From NCBI RefSeq assembly GCF_000517105.1, contig NZ_KI912149.1, forward strand, positions 1,878,235-1,942,234: a stretch of DNA of 64,000 nt, given 5' to 3'. Shown here piece after piece: positions 44,531-53,917 of the stretch (its first letter is position 1; each line of letters starts with the position of its first letter). The DNA comes from Fischerella sp. PCC 9605 (GTDB lineage: Bacteria > Cyanobacteriota > Cyanobacteriia > Cyanobacteriales > Nostocaceae). Made by a program: the position numbers and the translations under genes. Below the pieces are notes generated by a model. That model was not told the DNA's origin. It saw only the letters and a list, made by a program, of their open reading frames with translations, and did no database searches.

Positions 44531-45302
44531 AACCAGCAATCTGCTCAGTAATTCCTTTCATTGTTTTACTGATAGGATGCTTGGAGTAACGCAGACAGAA
44601 TATTCCCTTGCTCCCTAGCTGCACCATCTCTTCTGACAAGGGCAAAATACCTGCTACTGAAATGTTGTAGGTTTTTTCTACCTGTTTTTGCAAGTCTGTA
44701 AAATCAAACGCTGGTAGCGCTTTATTAACTACTAACAGCATTTTTGGTACTTTCAGCTTACGAGCTACATCGACTGTCACAGCGGTTCCCTGGAAGTCTT
44801 GACTGTCTGGACGTAAGATGACTACCAAAACATGAGAGATACCAATAGAAAGTAAGGTTTCTTCATTAAGACCAGGGTGAGTATCAATGAACAAGTAGTC
44901 TAGTTTAAGACAACGGATGAGTTCCTGAAAACCATCGTTAAGTCGGACTACATCATATCCCTCGCGCAGAACTCTGGCTATTTCACCAGCCTTAATACTA
45001 GAGGGAATCAAGTAAAGATTACCTTTTACTACACCTGTTTCCCCTGACTCTGCTATCAGAGTATGACTGACATCGTAGGCAGTGTCCTTAATATTACAAC
45101 GTCCCCAGAGGTAGTCATTGAGGGAATGGTTAATTTTTTCTTCGTTTAGACCGAAGAGAACATGAATTCCTGGTGACTGAATGTCAGTATCAATAATGCC
45201 TACACGTTGTCCTCGGCATGCCATAGTAGCAGCTAGATTGGCTGTTAAGTTGGATTTACCAGTTCCACCACGGAAAGAGTGAACGGCGATAATTTGTGTC
45301 AT
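44514..45302 (-). CDS. MinD/ParA-like ATPase of the lanthipeptide locus
   Basis: A 262-residue SIMIBI-class ATPase. The deviant Walker A motif is HSFRGGTGKSN (residues 8-18): the signature Lys of KGGxxK[S/T] is Arg11 here, while Lys16 is kept. A switch segment GIIDTDIQSPGIHVLFGL (about 35-52), Walker B-like LDYLFIDTHPGLNEE and VVNKALPAFDF are present. No C-terminal amphipathic MinD helix is evident. MinD-like ATPases are recurrent companions of NHLM genes but their role is not known to me; positioning of the exporter or of the synthetase at the membrane is a reasonable guess. Confidence 0.85.
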   Translation of the reverse strand: MTQIIAVHSFRGGTGKSNLTANLAATMACRGQRVGIIDTDIQSPGIHVLFGLNEEKINHSLNDYLWGRCNIKDTAYDVSHTLIAESGETGVVKGNLYLIPSSIKAGEIARVLREGYDVVRLNDGFQELIRCLKLDYLFIDTHPGLNEETLLSIGISHVLVVILRPDSQDFQGTAVTVDVARKLKVPKMLLVVNKALPAFDFTDLQKQVEKTYNISVAGILPLSEEMVQLGSKGIFCLRYSKHPISKTMKGITEQIAGLVISH

Positions 45303-45418
45303 AGTTTACCTCGTAATATAATTCAGGGGAAAGGGTAAGGGGTAGCCCTGTCAAGGTGGGTTCTTAGTAGAGAAGACTATTTTCCTGTTTGTGTCCCTTC
45401 GCTGCGCTCGAGGGCAAG

Positions 45419-45470
45419 CTTAGTGTCTTGGTGTTTCCAGAATTCTTTTTTTCACCACCAAGACACTAAG
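45419..45470. repeat. Perfect 15-bp hairpin, CTTAGTGTCTTGGTG class
   Basis: CTTAGTGTCTTGGTG (45419-45433) pairs perfectly with CACCAAGACACTAAG (45456-45470). The same family of hairpin follows apcE2 (13344-13400). It lies between the permease-like gene and the MinD-like gene and could affect read-through between them. Confidence 0.8.
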
Positions 45471-45524
45471 ACACCAAGAAAAATCCATTCGGTGATAATG
45501 TCTTCCCTCTTTTCCCCTTCCCCT

Positions 45525-48128
45525 TCAAAATCTGAACTTCAAGCAGCACTCATCGTTAACTAGAGGAAGCAAAACTCTTCCACTGGATAGCTTTAAATCA
45601 AACTGCATATTCTTGTCTCCACTCTCGATTTCTACAAGTGCGGGCAAATTTTTGAAGTCATTTCTACTGGAATTGCTTGTATGTGTCCATACTCTCAGCT
45701 CTTTTTCTCGCTTGGTTGGTAGATGGAAGATAGCATATTGCAGTGACTGAAGTGATGGAATTTCGACAGTAGAAGCTTGGTGATGTTGTTCACCCTCAGC
45801 ATATCCCAGTCGCACCTCTGCTATCTTCGGTTGTCCACCAGCAGCAATTTTAAAGAGCGATCGCCCTCCTGGTTGCTCAGTCAGCAGTTCTACTACCACA
45901 CGGGAAGCAAAAGCTCCATAGCGCTTCATCACAAAGGTGGTTGCTAGTGATAGCAAAGCGATGCTCAATGCACACAGACGCGCCACAGGATTTTCCCAAA
46001 TGAACAAACCGTGAATAAACAAGATAGCTAAAAACAGACTGTATATACCGACGCTGAAAACTGGATGATTCAGGATACCGAAGACTACTCCCGGTATCAG
46101 TTCGCCTTTTTGCCGGCTAGAAACTAACAGGAGAATTGGGAAAATACCACCTACAATTGTGTTGCCAAGTACACCCGCAAATGCTAATATGCCAGCGAAT
46201 GATTGTGCATCAGTAAAGATAAGCCATTCTGTCAAAATTAAGACTAATATTAACGGACTAATAGATAGGAAAAAGCGACGCTGGGAAAGTAAATTAGATA
46301 GGCATTTAAATGCTATGGGTCTTTTGACAAGATTACTAACCCGCCTGGAATTGTGTGTAGTATTTATGACATCTGTCTTTAACCCTCCCTCATAGACGAG
46401 AATCATTGGTGAGGTGATTTGCACGCAGACGCTATCTTGATTAGGCGATCGCACTGAGAGCATGAGGTGAATGTTCCACTTGCGTAAGTCCGGAAACTCC
46501 TCAAGTAGTTCTTTAATCTCCCAGCGCTCAGCAACTGTTATCTCTACATGATGTATGTTCCCGCTCGACTGGATATCTAAACGAAATTTTGGCTGATTCT
46601 CTTCCAATCCTAGATAAGTTAAACCAAAACGAGATACGCAACTGGGATCGCCACAAGGGTGCAATATCAATGTTCCCTGTTGACGGTGTAGCATCAAAAC
46701 GGGTCGAGGTTGAGCAGGCAACCATTCTTTTGCTAAGTTGAGCAAGAGACTGGAACTACGCAGCCAAGCCATTCCCAACAGAAGAATGACTAAAACTATT
46801 CCCAAGACTGGAACGACCGGGCCAATTTGAATAGCTAGTGGCTCTAGAACTGTGCCTGACTGTCCTGCTAACAATTGCGGTGGAATAGCTCCGTTGACTG
46901 CCAATACCCAAATGCAAAAAAGAACAGTTAAGAAAGCAGTTCCCGCCACGCTACCCCAGATCAGCGATCCAGCACTAGGATCGCGCGGGAGTATCACTTT
47001 CGCACACTCACCTACATATACATGCCCAAAGTAGAGCATGAGGCCAACACCAAAAACCCGTTGTAGCATCCAAGGTTGGAAAGGATGGCGAGCATGAAAA
47101 GGCAAGTTGATGTATAAAAGGTTGTCTAGTTGCAGGTGGCGAAATGCCAAAAGTGAGAGGATGAGCAGCAAGCTAACGTTGATAGCTGCAAGCAATATCA
47201 TCACAGCAACAGTGAAACTGAGCGATCGCCGTGAAAGCAGATACAATCCAGCTAAGAAAAGCAATATCGCCCATAGTGCTGCTGGTATGTGTGTTAGATT
47301 TGCCATAGTAGCTGACAAACCGATGTAACAAGCCAAAGCTATGAGAAAAACACGGATGCCTACAGCTATTGATAGTATAAAAGAACCAGCGTTTCCTAAG
47401 TAATTAGATACTAATTGTTTGATAAAAGCATTGCCATAACGGAAGTCGCCACTGCGACCGATCGCTTCAGCCATGCAAGCCATAGTCAAGATATTAACAA
47501 TGCCGATGATGATTACAAAAGCAACAGTAGCCAAGGGGCCAATATCGACTACAGCAATGGGCAAGGCTAAGAAAGCTTGAGGTAGACCTAAAGCAACAGT
47601 TACCAAAGAGGCAAGCCAGAAAGGAGGGAGAGACTCAAGCCGGTGTGCGATCGCCGCGAAAGTCCATCGTAACTGTTCTGTTAAAGGTAGTCTGGATGCA
47701 AAGATTTTCAATAGCTGTCTTCTGTATAAGCGGAGGTAAGCCACTTGTACTGCTTTCTCATCTAAACCTAAAGCTGCCCGGATGTTAGGGACTACTTCAT
47801 AGGTGAAAGCGTACTTCTCACCGAGAGCATGAGCAATAGCGGCTTTGAGTTTGGGATTTTCTGGCACTAGAGGTGTCCATTGCAGGGCATGGCGTTCCAA
47901 ATGCTGGATCGTGGGATGAAATGGTGGTGCGTGACCTGAAGCAAAGGCTTCCAAGTAAGCCAGATCGCGCTCATTCGCAGCTTGCTCTGTGAGGGAAAAT
48001 TCCACCAGCGATCGCGCTACTATCTGCGCTGTTCGACTCTCAATCAAAAACAATAGTGTATTTGCTCGTCTAGCAGGTAAACCCGCCAATACTTCTTCAC
48101 GCGAGATTAGTTCTTCGTCATTTGTCAT
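45525..48128 (-). CDS. Large permease-like membrane protein of the lanthipeptide locus
   Basis: An 867-residue protein. The first 170 residues are soluble (LISREEVLAGLPARRANTLLFLIES, helical). Then about ten or eleven membrane helices (about 172-470) resemble the amino-acid permease (APC/LeuT) fold, a soluble beta-rich domain of about 150 residues follows (HRQQGTLILHPCGDPSCVSRFGL on), then three or four more helices (about 625-745) and a C-terminal soluble beta domain. The fused soluble parts are unlike ordinary permeases. It could import an amino acid or peptide, or sense one. It follows the Cache receptor gene and precedes the MinD gene. Confidence 0.75.
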   Translation of the reverse strand: MTNDEELISREEVLAGLPARRANTLLFLIESRTAQIVARSLVEFSLTEQAANERDLAYLEAFASGHAPPFHPTIQHLERHALQWTPLVPENPKLKAAIAHALGEKYAFTYEVVPNIRAALGLDEKAVQVAYLRLYRRQLLKIFASRLPLTEQLRWTFAAIAHRLESLPPFWLASLVTVALGLPQAFLALPIAVVDIGPLATVAFVIIIGIVNILTMACMAEAIGRSGDFRYGNAFIKQLVSNYLGNAGSFILSIAVGIRVFLIALACYIGLSATMANLTHIPAALWAILLFLAGLYLLSRRSLSFTVAVMILLAAINVSLLLILSLLAFRHLQLDNLLYINLPFHARHPFQPWMLQRVFGVGLMLYFGHVYVGECAKVILPRDPSAGSLIWGSVAGTAFLTVLFCIWVLAVNGAIPPQLLAGQSGTVLEPLAIQIGPVVPVLGIVLVILLLGMAWLRSSSLLLNLAKEWLPAQPRPVLMLHRQQGTLILHPCGDPSCVSRFGLTYLGLEENQPKFRLDIQSSGNIHHVEITVAERWEIKELLEEFPDLRKWNIHLMLSVRSPNQDSVCVQITSPMILVYEGGLKTDVINTTHNSRRVSNLVKRPIAFKCLSNLLSQRRFFLSISPLILVLILTEWLIFTDAQSFAGILAFAGVLGNTIVGGIFPILLLVSSRQKGELIPGVVFGILNHPVFSVGIYSLFLAILFIHGLFIWENPVARLCALSIALLSLATTFVMKRYGAFASRVVVELLTEQPGGRSLFKIAAGGQPKIAEVRLGYAEGEQHHQASTVEIPSLQSLQYAIFHLPTKREKELRVWTHTSNSSRNDFKNLPALVEIESGDKNMQFDLKLSSGRVLLPLVNDECCLKFRF

Positions 48129-48240
48129 TGGTCATTGGTTATTTGTTAGTAGTTAGTAGTTAGTAGTTAGTGGTTAGTGGTTAGTGGTTAGTGGTTATTC
48201 TCCCACTCTCCTCATCTCCTACTCTCCCCCTCTCCCCCTC
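48129..48240. repeat. Heptamer STRR spacer
   Basis: TTAGTAG units (48146-48168) and TTAGTGG units (48169-48197), followed by a CTCTCCCC pyrimidine run. Lies between the receptor and the permease genes. Confidence 0.8.
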
Positions 48241-49637
48241 TCCTTGAGGGATTTTACTTGAGTTTGCAATCGTTGATAGTACTCAGTTTCTGTTTCGCCT
48301 GTACTAACAGCAGAAGCTCTAAGTTTCTGAATCTTTCTCTGTAATTCTTGAAAGTGTTCATTATCAGTAATCTCCGCAAACTCTCTAGCTCTCTTGGTTT
48401 CGTCAATCTCAATCTTTAGCTCAATTACCTGCTGTTTCAGCTTTTGTTCTCTATCCCTAACCTTATCAGACATGTGTAAAAAGACACCTACTAGCTGTCC
48501 CATGTCATCATTCCGGGAAGGCAGCTCAAGCAACGGCTCAGAATTAAAATTCCCCTGCTCTAGTGTTTGTGCTACGGCTGTAAGGGCGCGAATTGGTCGG
48601 GAAATGCTTCGTGCAAGGAGCAGTGCAATGATTGCGGTAATTCCTCCTACCATCACAACAATACTGCCGTGCTGCCAAATGAGGCGATTTAAAGGAGCTT
48701 TAAATTCTGTTTTGGGTTGACTAACCCCCAATACCCAAGGTTGCACTTGCAAAGGTGCGAAGCCAACTATCCGGGACATCTGCTCACTTGGAAAATGATA
48801 GCCGCTGTGACCCGGCTCTTTTGCTTTCACCATCAACTCCAACTCTGGAATATTCAAGCTTTTAATCTCATCAAGTCCATAGCGTCTATCAGTTACGACC
48901 TGTTTAAGAGTTTCTGGTGGCAAAGGGTTGAGGCTATGGTAAAGGAGAGATTGATCGGGATGGCTGATGATTACTCCATGCTGGTCAATGAGGAAGGCGT
49001 AGCTTAAGGAGCCTACTTGCAATGCATTAACTATTGCCCAGATATCTTCTCCTCTAATCTTGAGTACCGCCACTCCGACAATTTCGCCTTTGGGCGATCG
49101 CACAGGGTGAGAGAGGAAAAGTCCTGGTCGTTTAGTTGTTGTACCCACTAAGATACTAGAAACGTGAGAGTGTCCCTGAATTGACTGTTGAAAGTATTCA
49201 CGGAAAGCATAGTTTTGACCAACAAATGATGGATCGGTGGAAGCGAGACACTCACCGTCTTTATCCATGAAAAAGACAGCATCAAAGTCGGGGTTAGAAT
49301 GAAAGACATTTAATAGTGTTTGTTGCAAGTTGGGGCGGAAAGCTTCTCGCTTTGCAGATGTTGTAGCAGCAAGGAAACTCACCACACCTGCATCATTACT
49401 GACTTGCGTTAAAACGCGCTGAATATCGATAATTAGTTGGTCAAGGCGGCTAGCAGCACTGGTAGCTGATAATTCTAGTTTGCGGTATTCACCAGCCTCC
49501 AGACTTTCTAAACTTTGTTGCAAATTGTAGTAGGCAGTGAAGCTCATCGGCGCGATCGCCACAGCAAGCAAAGCTGCTGAAAGTTTAGCAGCAATAGACC
49601 AGGCAGGCGGGTAAAGTAACCGATGTAAGCGCTTCAT
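48219..49637 (-). CDS. Cache-HAMP receptor without an output domain
   Basis: A 472-residue membrane sensor. Helix 1 (about 15-35), an extracytoplasmic double-Cache domain (about 45-315) with FMDKDGECLASTDPSFVG, GLFLSHPVRSPKGEIVGVAV and DQHGVIISHPD, helix 2 (about 330-350), HAMP (ISRPIRALTAVAQTLEQGNF) and a coiled coil (about 395-465). No histidine kinase, methyl-accepting or cyclase domain follows. The signal must pass to a separate protein by the coiled coil. It lies directly downstream of lanM, so a ligand outside the cell may control peptide production or release. Confidence 0.87.
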   Translation of the reverse strand: MKRLHRLLYPPAWSIAAKLSAALLAVAIAPMSFTAYYNLQQSLESLEAGEYRKLELSATSAASRLDQLIIDIQRVLTQVSNDAGVVSFLAATTSAKREAFRPNLQQTLLNVFHSNPDFDAVFFMDKDGECLASTDPSFVGQNYAFREYFQQSIQGHSHVSSILVGTTTKRPGLFLSHPVRSPKGEIVGVAVLKIRGEDIWAIVNALQVGSLSYAFLIDQHGVIISHPDQSLLYHSLNPLPPETLKQVVTDRRYGLDEIKSLNIPELELMVKAKEPGHSGYHFPSEQMSRIVGFAPLQVQPWVLGVSQPKTEFKAPLNRLIWQHGSIVVMVGGITAIIALLLARSISRPIRALTAVAQTLEQGNFNSEPLLELPSRNDDMGQLVGVFLHMSDKVRDREQKLKQQVIELKIEIDETKRAREFAEITDNEHFQELQRKIQKLRASAVSTGETETEYYQRLQTQVKSLKERGRGGE

Positions 49638-49728
49638 TCTGATTTTAGATTTTAGATAATGTTGGTTGTTGATGGTTCATGGTTTTGTTCTATAAACTAT
49701 TAACCACTAACCAATTTCAATTTCTCAT

Positions 49729-52700
49729 TCACTCCCACAGCAACACCGAAGGAAGTGATTCTGGATACGCCAGCCTCAGTAGTTCATAACCGATTCCAGC
49801 AGTACCTTGAAAAAAACCAGGGTTGTAAACATCTGCCGGAAATTCAGGAAATAGATAAAAAGCACCGACTTGCTTTGCCCTTGTTACAAGCCATGCCGCC
49901 TGTTTTTGGATAGTATTCCAGAGTTCTGAACTTGATAGCTTGGAGGCAGCAATCAATAGCACCTCCATCCTGCCAAAGTTACCGCAACAAAGATGGTCGA
50001 GGTTCTGTAAACCAAACTGTTGGGTTGTATTTATGGCAACTGCAATTTCTTGGCGGATTTCTGGAGTATCAAGGATTGCCAGACCCCCCAAACGACCTAA
50101 ACCTATGCCAGGAGCACCATGACACCAACTGGTCATAAAAGCAGGCTGATCTTCTCTCACGTCTTGCCAATTTCCAGCGCTGGGAGAAAATACGCTGCGC
50201 TCGTAGGCAATTGCTTCCTCGGCTGCTTCCAGAAAAACTGTTTCTTGCGTGGTTTTGTACAATCGCAGTAAGGCGTAGGCAATACCTGCCGCGCCATGAG
50301 AAAATCCCGTCGCTAACTTGCCTGCTAGGGTTGCCCAAGCTCTAAATCCAGAATCGCTCTTAGTGCGGTTAATCAGTAGGTGATAACCTAAGGCTGTGGC
50401 TTGCTCCAGAACAGCTGGATCTGCTTTTGCTTGATATAAACTCAGTAACCCTAGTATTGCCCCTGCTGCTCCACCGATCGTGTCAAACTGGCGATCGCCC
50501 GCAATGCTTTCCTGAGTGATTAGGGACGCTCCCCGGCTCGCAACATCCAAAAGCTCAGGTTCATCTAGAAACTGACTTATCTGTACTAAAGTATAAATAA
50601 TAGACCCTAATCCAATGCCTCCACCAATACCCATTTGCTTGGTAATTTTAGCCTGAAAGCTTGGGTCTGTGTCCTGCAAAGTTTTTCTCAGGTCTTGCAA
50701 GGCACTTTTTGCTAAATCTCGAAATCCTACGTCACCAGTAATTTTTGCCAACGCTCCTAAAAACAAAGCAACCCCGCAAATACCGTCGTATAATCCATAG
50801 CTCAATGGCTGAAGTTGCATCCGTTGAGCTTTAGGCAGGTATCCCATACCAATCCAAGTAAAACCACCGTCAACAGCTTGAATTGCTCGTTGTTGGAGTT
50901 CTTTGCCAATCTCTACCGCCTCTTGCACTAGCTGTGCTTGTGTCAAAGGAGCTGTTTCATCTAGTTTTAAACTAGTATTATCACCTAGGTTAGATGTGAT
51001 AGTGGTTATGCCACGAGCCACCCGCGAGTAAAAAGAACCACGAATAATGGCAATTTGTTGGGCTAAATCTGCATCATTAAGCTGTTGCAGACGAGAAATC
51101 ATCTGGTCGTAGCTAGGTTGTTTGAAATATGCCTGAATTCTCAAGTCAGGGTTGACACAGAGAGCATCGCTGCTTGAATCAGCAGCGAAGTAAGGAATAT
51201 CCATTTGTTCTAAGGCTTGTAGTTCCACTACTAGCAGCAACCAGACGGAAGGTTTTGTATCGGCTGCCAAAAAAGCCCGACTTAGCACATCCAGTTCAAT
51301 ACTACGGTCTACACCATGCCGTAGGAATTTTGGGTGCAGGGTTTTACCCAAAATATGAGAGTAAATGTGGGTAGGGCGGAACAAAAATCGTACTCTTTGA
51401 TGAGCCAAGATGTTTAAAGGACTATCAGTCGTCAGAAGCGCTTCTCGCTGTTCTGTCAGGAACTGATACATCTGCCGGAAACCGTCTACAAGTTGATTAA
51501 CGTAATCATTGGGTGATAGGGTGATATCTTTGAGAAAAGGTGTATTGGCTGCGGGTGGCATGATACCAAGCTCGTACTCCAATACCATGTTGTCAGTGTT
51601 GATATTTTGCCACTTTGGCATTCTAAAAGGGATTTCCCCACCAACTCCCCCTAACCCACTAACATCGTGAGCTTTCCCTCCATCTGCTCCCAATTCCCAT
51701 CTCGGCAGTAGTCCAGTCCACAACACGGAATCTTCAAAAAGTTGCTGATTCGCTAGGGATTGCGCCCCTACTTCATTTGTGGGGTTAATCTCGTGGGCAT
51801 GAGGATGAAGAAGGGTTTCTAGGTCTATCAGTACTGGGTGTTCTCCACTAGCAATCAGATTTTCATCATGGAAGTCATTACCTTGCAGTACGTAGAGTAG
51901 ACATAGAAGCATTCCAGCACGTTGGTAGTATCGCTGCACTGCTGCTTCGTTCTCACAGGGCAAATACTCTACATACTCCATCCAGCCATGAGTTTTGCAG
52001 TCGATAACTTTGAGTAACTTGAACGGCAGCAGAACTTGCTGTTGATTACACCAAGCTAGTAACTGAAAATACGCAGCTTCCAAACCTAAGCCTCTAGGTT
52101 TGTATATCAGTTTCAATCCAGAGGCAAAGGATAATGCTATTACCGAGCGTCCCTGATTGTGAGAATCGGAGAGATTTAATTGAATGGCAACAACCTGACC
52201 TGTATCTTCTGAGAAGTTTTCCTGGATGGTTGACAAGTCTGATGCCAGTCGTTGGAGAAATTCTGCTTTTTCCTCCACCCAGAAATCCATCGTCGTTGCC
52301 ACCAAGCGAGCTAAGACGCTGTACTTTTGGAAAAAAGAGAGTATATTGCCTGTTTTCAGGTCTTGGACAAAGGTTTGGTACTGCCGATCGGAACCTAAGT
52401 CTTGCCCTCGTCCCCATAAGAGGGTAAAAGCAGATTGCTTCAGCGCTTTAAATAGTGAAAACTCAACCTGTAAACACTGGGCGCAAAGAGATGCTAAGCG
52501 CAATAACAGTTGACGTTCCAGACATATGCAAGCTGCTTCCGACAGCAGTTGCCAACTAGCACCCACCTGTATAATGAGTTTCTGCCGCGCTACGTGAACA
52601 AAGGGCAGATAAACTTCTTCAAAGGGAATTGGTTTTTCGCCATCCAAACAGCGAGATACAGCTGCATACGCTGTTTTCCAGTCGGTTTGCAAAGCTTCCC

Positions 52701-52980
52701 GCAAAGATTCAGTCCAGGAGGGGAGTTGCTGTGCATCGGCAAGACGAGTATCACTGAGAACATTATCGATACTGCTAGAATCTAGTCCATCCCAAGCGAG
52801 GCGTTTGGCAAATTTTTCTGGATTCCCCTGTGCCACAACCTGACGCCACGCTTCCAAGCGAGAGTTAATCAGCTTTTCATTGACTTTTGCCTCATCAAAG
52901 ATAAAGCGCTTGTCCAATGTTTCGGTCAGGGTAGTAGCTGCCTCCACTATTTTGATTAAATCTTGCTGTGAAACTTCCAT
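49729..52980 (-). CDS. lanM: LanM class II lanthipeptide synthetase, ProcM-like
   Basis: A 1083-residue bifunctional enzyme that phosphorylates and dehydrates Ser/Thr of the precursor and then makes thioether rings. The dehydratase domain (about 90-620) has kinase-like SGLKLIYKPRGLGLEAAYF, GNDFHDENLIASGEHPVLIDLE. The LanC-like cyclase domain (about 700-1083) has GLYDGICGVALFLGAL, SHGAAGIAYALLRLY, WCHGAPGIGLG (Cys953) and LCCGNFGRMEVL (Cys998-Cys999). Having CCG rather than CHG gives three Cys zinc ligands, the pattern of ProcM and relatives with broad substrate tolerance. It is the first gene of the leftward operon and is divergent from the NHLP precursor. Confidence 0.95.
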   Translation of the reverse strand: MEVSQQDLIKIVEAATTLTETLDKRFIFDEAKVNEKLINSRLEAWRQVVAQGNPEKFAKRLAWDGLDSSSIDNVLSDTRLADAQQLPSWTESLREALQTDWKTAYAAVSRCLDGEKPIPFEEVYLPFVHVARQKLIIQVGASWQLLSEAACICLERQLLLRLASLCAQCLQVEFSLFKALKQSAFTLLWGRGQDLGSDRQYQTFVQDLKTGNILSFFQKYSVLARLVATTMDFWVEEKAEFLQRLASDLSTIQENFSEDTGQVVAIQLNLSDSHNQGRSVIALSFASGLKLIYKPRGLGLEAAYFQLLAWCNQQQVLLPFKLLKVIDCKTHGWMEYVEYLPCENEAAVQRYYQRAGMLLCLLYVLQGNDFHDENLIASGEHPVLIDLETLLHPHAHEINPTNEVGAQSLANQQLFEDSVLWTGLLPRWELGADGGKAHDVSGLGGVGGEIPFRMPKWQNINTDNMVLEYELGIMPPAANTPFLKDITLSPNDYVNQLVDGFRQMYQFLTEQREALLTTDSPLNILAHQRVRFLFRPTHIYSHILGKTLHPKFLRHGVDRSIELDVLSRAFLAADTKPSVWLLLVVELQALEQMDIPYFAADSSSDALCVNPDLRIQAYFKQPSYDQMISRLQQLNDADLAQQIAIIRGSFYSRVARGITTITSNLGDNTSLKLDETAPLTQAQLVQEAVEIGKELQQRAIQAVDGGFTWIGMGYLPKAQRMQLQPLSYGLYDGICGVALFLGALAKITGDVGFRDLAKSALQDLRKTLQDTDPSFQAKITKQMGIGGGIGLGSIIYTLVQISQFLDEPELLDVASRGASLITQESIAGDRQFDTIGGAAGAILGLLSLYQAKADPAVLEQATALGYHLLINRTKSDSGFRAWATLAGKLATGFSHGAAGIAYALLRLYKTTQETVFLEAAEEAIAYERSVFSPSAGNWQDVREDQPAFMTSWCHGAPGIGLGRLGGLAILDTPEIRQEIAVAINTTQQFGLQNLDHLCCGNFGRMEVLLIAASKLSSSELWNTIQKQAAWLVTRAKQVGAFYLFPEFPADVYNPGFFQGTAGIGYELLRLAYPESLPSVLLWE

Positions 52981-53492
52981 TTAAATAACTACGTTATAGA
53001 TACTGAAACTTAGAGTTTTAGCTTAGGGGATACAAACCCCAAGTCACAATCCAATTTTTTTTGGTAAAACTAACAATTTTTCAGATCTTGTTTGCTACTT
53101 AGTAGTGAACATTTATCCTTGGGCAATTCATTAGATATTTGTTTGCTTAATTTTTAAGTATCTAAATAGTTTTTTAGAGGTGATTTATAAAGTTAATATT
53201 AAGGATCTCTAACCCTTTCGTCGATTGTAGATCCCCCCTTAATCCCCCCTTTTTAAGGGGGTCTATAAATTACTTCCCCCATTTTAAGGGGGGTTGGGGG
53301 AATCGGATTTTCTTTATAAATGAACTCTTATTGTTTGATTTTTCCTCAATTTACGTTTTACATTCTCAGATATTTAGTCGCATTTTTTTAGATTTCATTC
53401 CTAAATAATTTGCATTGACTGTTTAGTTTATGCATCGATATTCTGGTTAATGTCAACTCGAAATTGACATAAGTAAGTAAGGAGAAAAGAAA
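52981..53492. promoter_or_regulatory. Divergent promoter region of lanM and the precursor gene
   Basis: 512 bases with no gene. The middle (53231-53302) contains an AATCCCCCCTTTTTAAGGGGG-type repeat, given here as CCCCCCTT and AAGGGGGG blocks, a common dispersed cyanobacterial inverted repeat. The flanks are very AT-rich and should hold the promoters. AAGGAG (53479-53484) is the ribosome site of the precursor. Confidence 0.55.
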
Positions 53493-53870
53493 ATGCACGA
53501 AGAACTGAAAAAAATCGTCTCTCAGGCAATGAACACTCGGTTTGAGTTTGAGCAGAAGCTCATTCAGCAGGCTTGGGAAAATGAGACCTTCAAGCAAGAA
53601 TTGCTCAGCAATCCCAGAGCAGTTTATGCGAGAGAGTCAAAAGAAGAACTACCAAAAGAGCTTGAAATTGAAGTAATCCAGGAAAGTGCAAACAAGATCT
53701 ACTTAGTACTGCCAAATAACCCGGCTCCAGCAACTACTAGTGGAGAATTATCTGAGGCAGATCTAGAAACAGTAGCAGGCGGTAGTTGCAGGTATAGTTC
53801 TAGAGAGTACGAAGAAAGCTGTTCTTGGTTTAGTGCTAGTAAAAAGCGTAGTGCTGAAGGATTAGTGTAA
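53493..53870 (+). CDS. lanA: NHLP-leader lanthipeptide precursor
   Basis: A 125-residue peptide. The leader (1-97) resembles a nitrile-hydratase alpha-subunit leader: FEQKLIQQAWENETFKQELL, NPRAVYARESKEELPKELEI, VIQESANKIYLVLPNNPA; it ends ELSEADLETVAGG with Gly96-Gly97. The core (98-125) starts SCRYSSREYEES, then CSWFSASKKRSAEGLV. It has two Cys (99 and 110), eight Ser and no Thr, so at most two lanthionine rings. The RBS AAGGAG is ideal. A divergent LanM and the C39 exporter gene make it the natural substrate. Neither structure nor activity is known. Confidence 0.92.
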   Translation: MHEELKKIVSQAMNTRFEFEQKLIQQAWENETFKQELLSNPRAVYARESKEELPKELEIEVIQESANKIYLVLPNNPAPATTSGELSEADLETVAGGSCRYSSREYEESCSWFSASKKRSAEGLV

Positions 53871-53917
53871 GCATAAGCTTAGCTTTCTAGTAGCTACTTG
53901 AAAATCTAAGCTATTTT

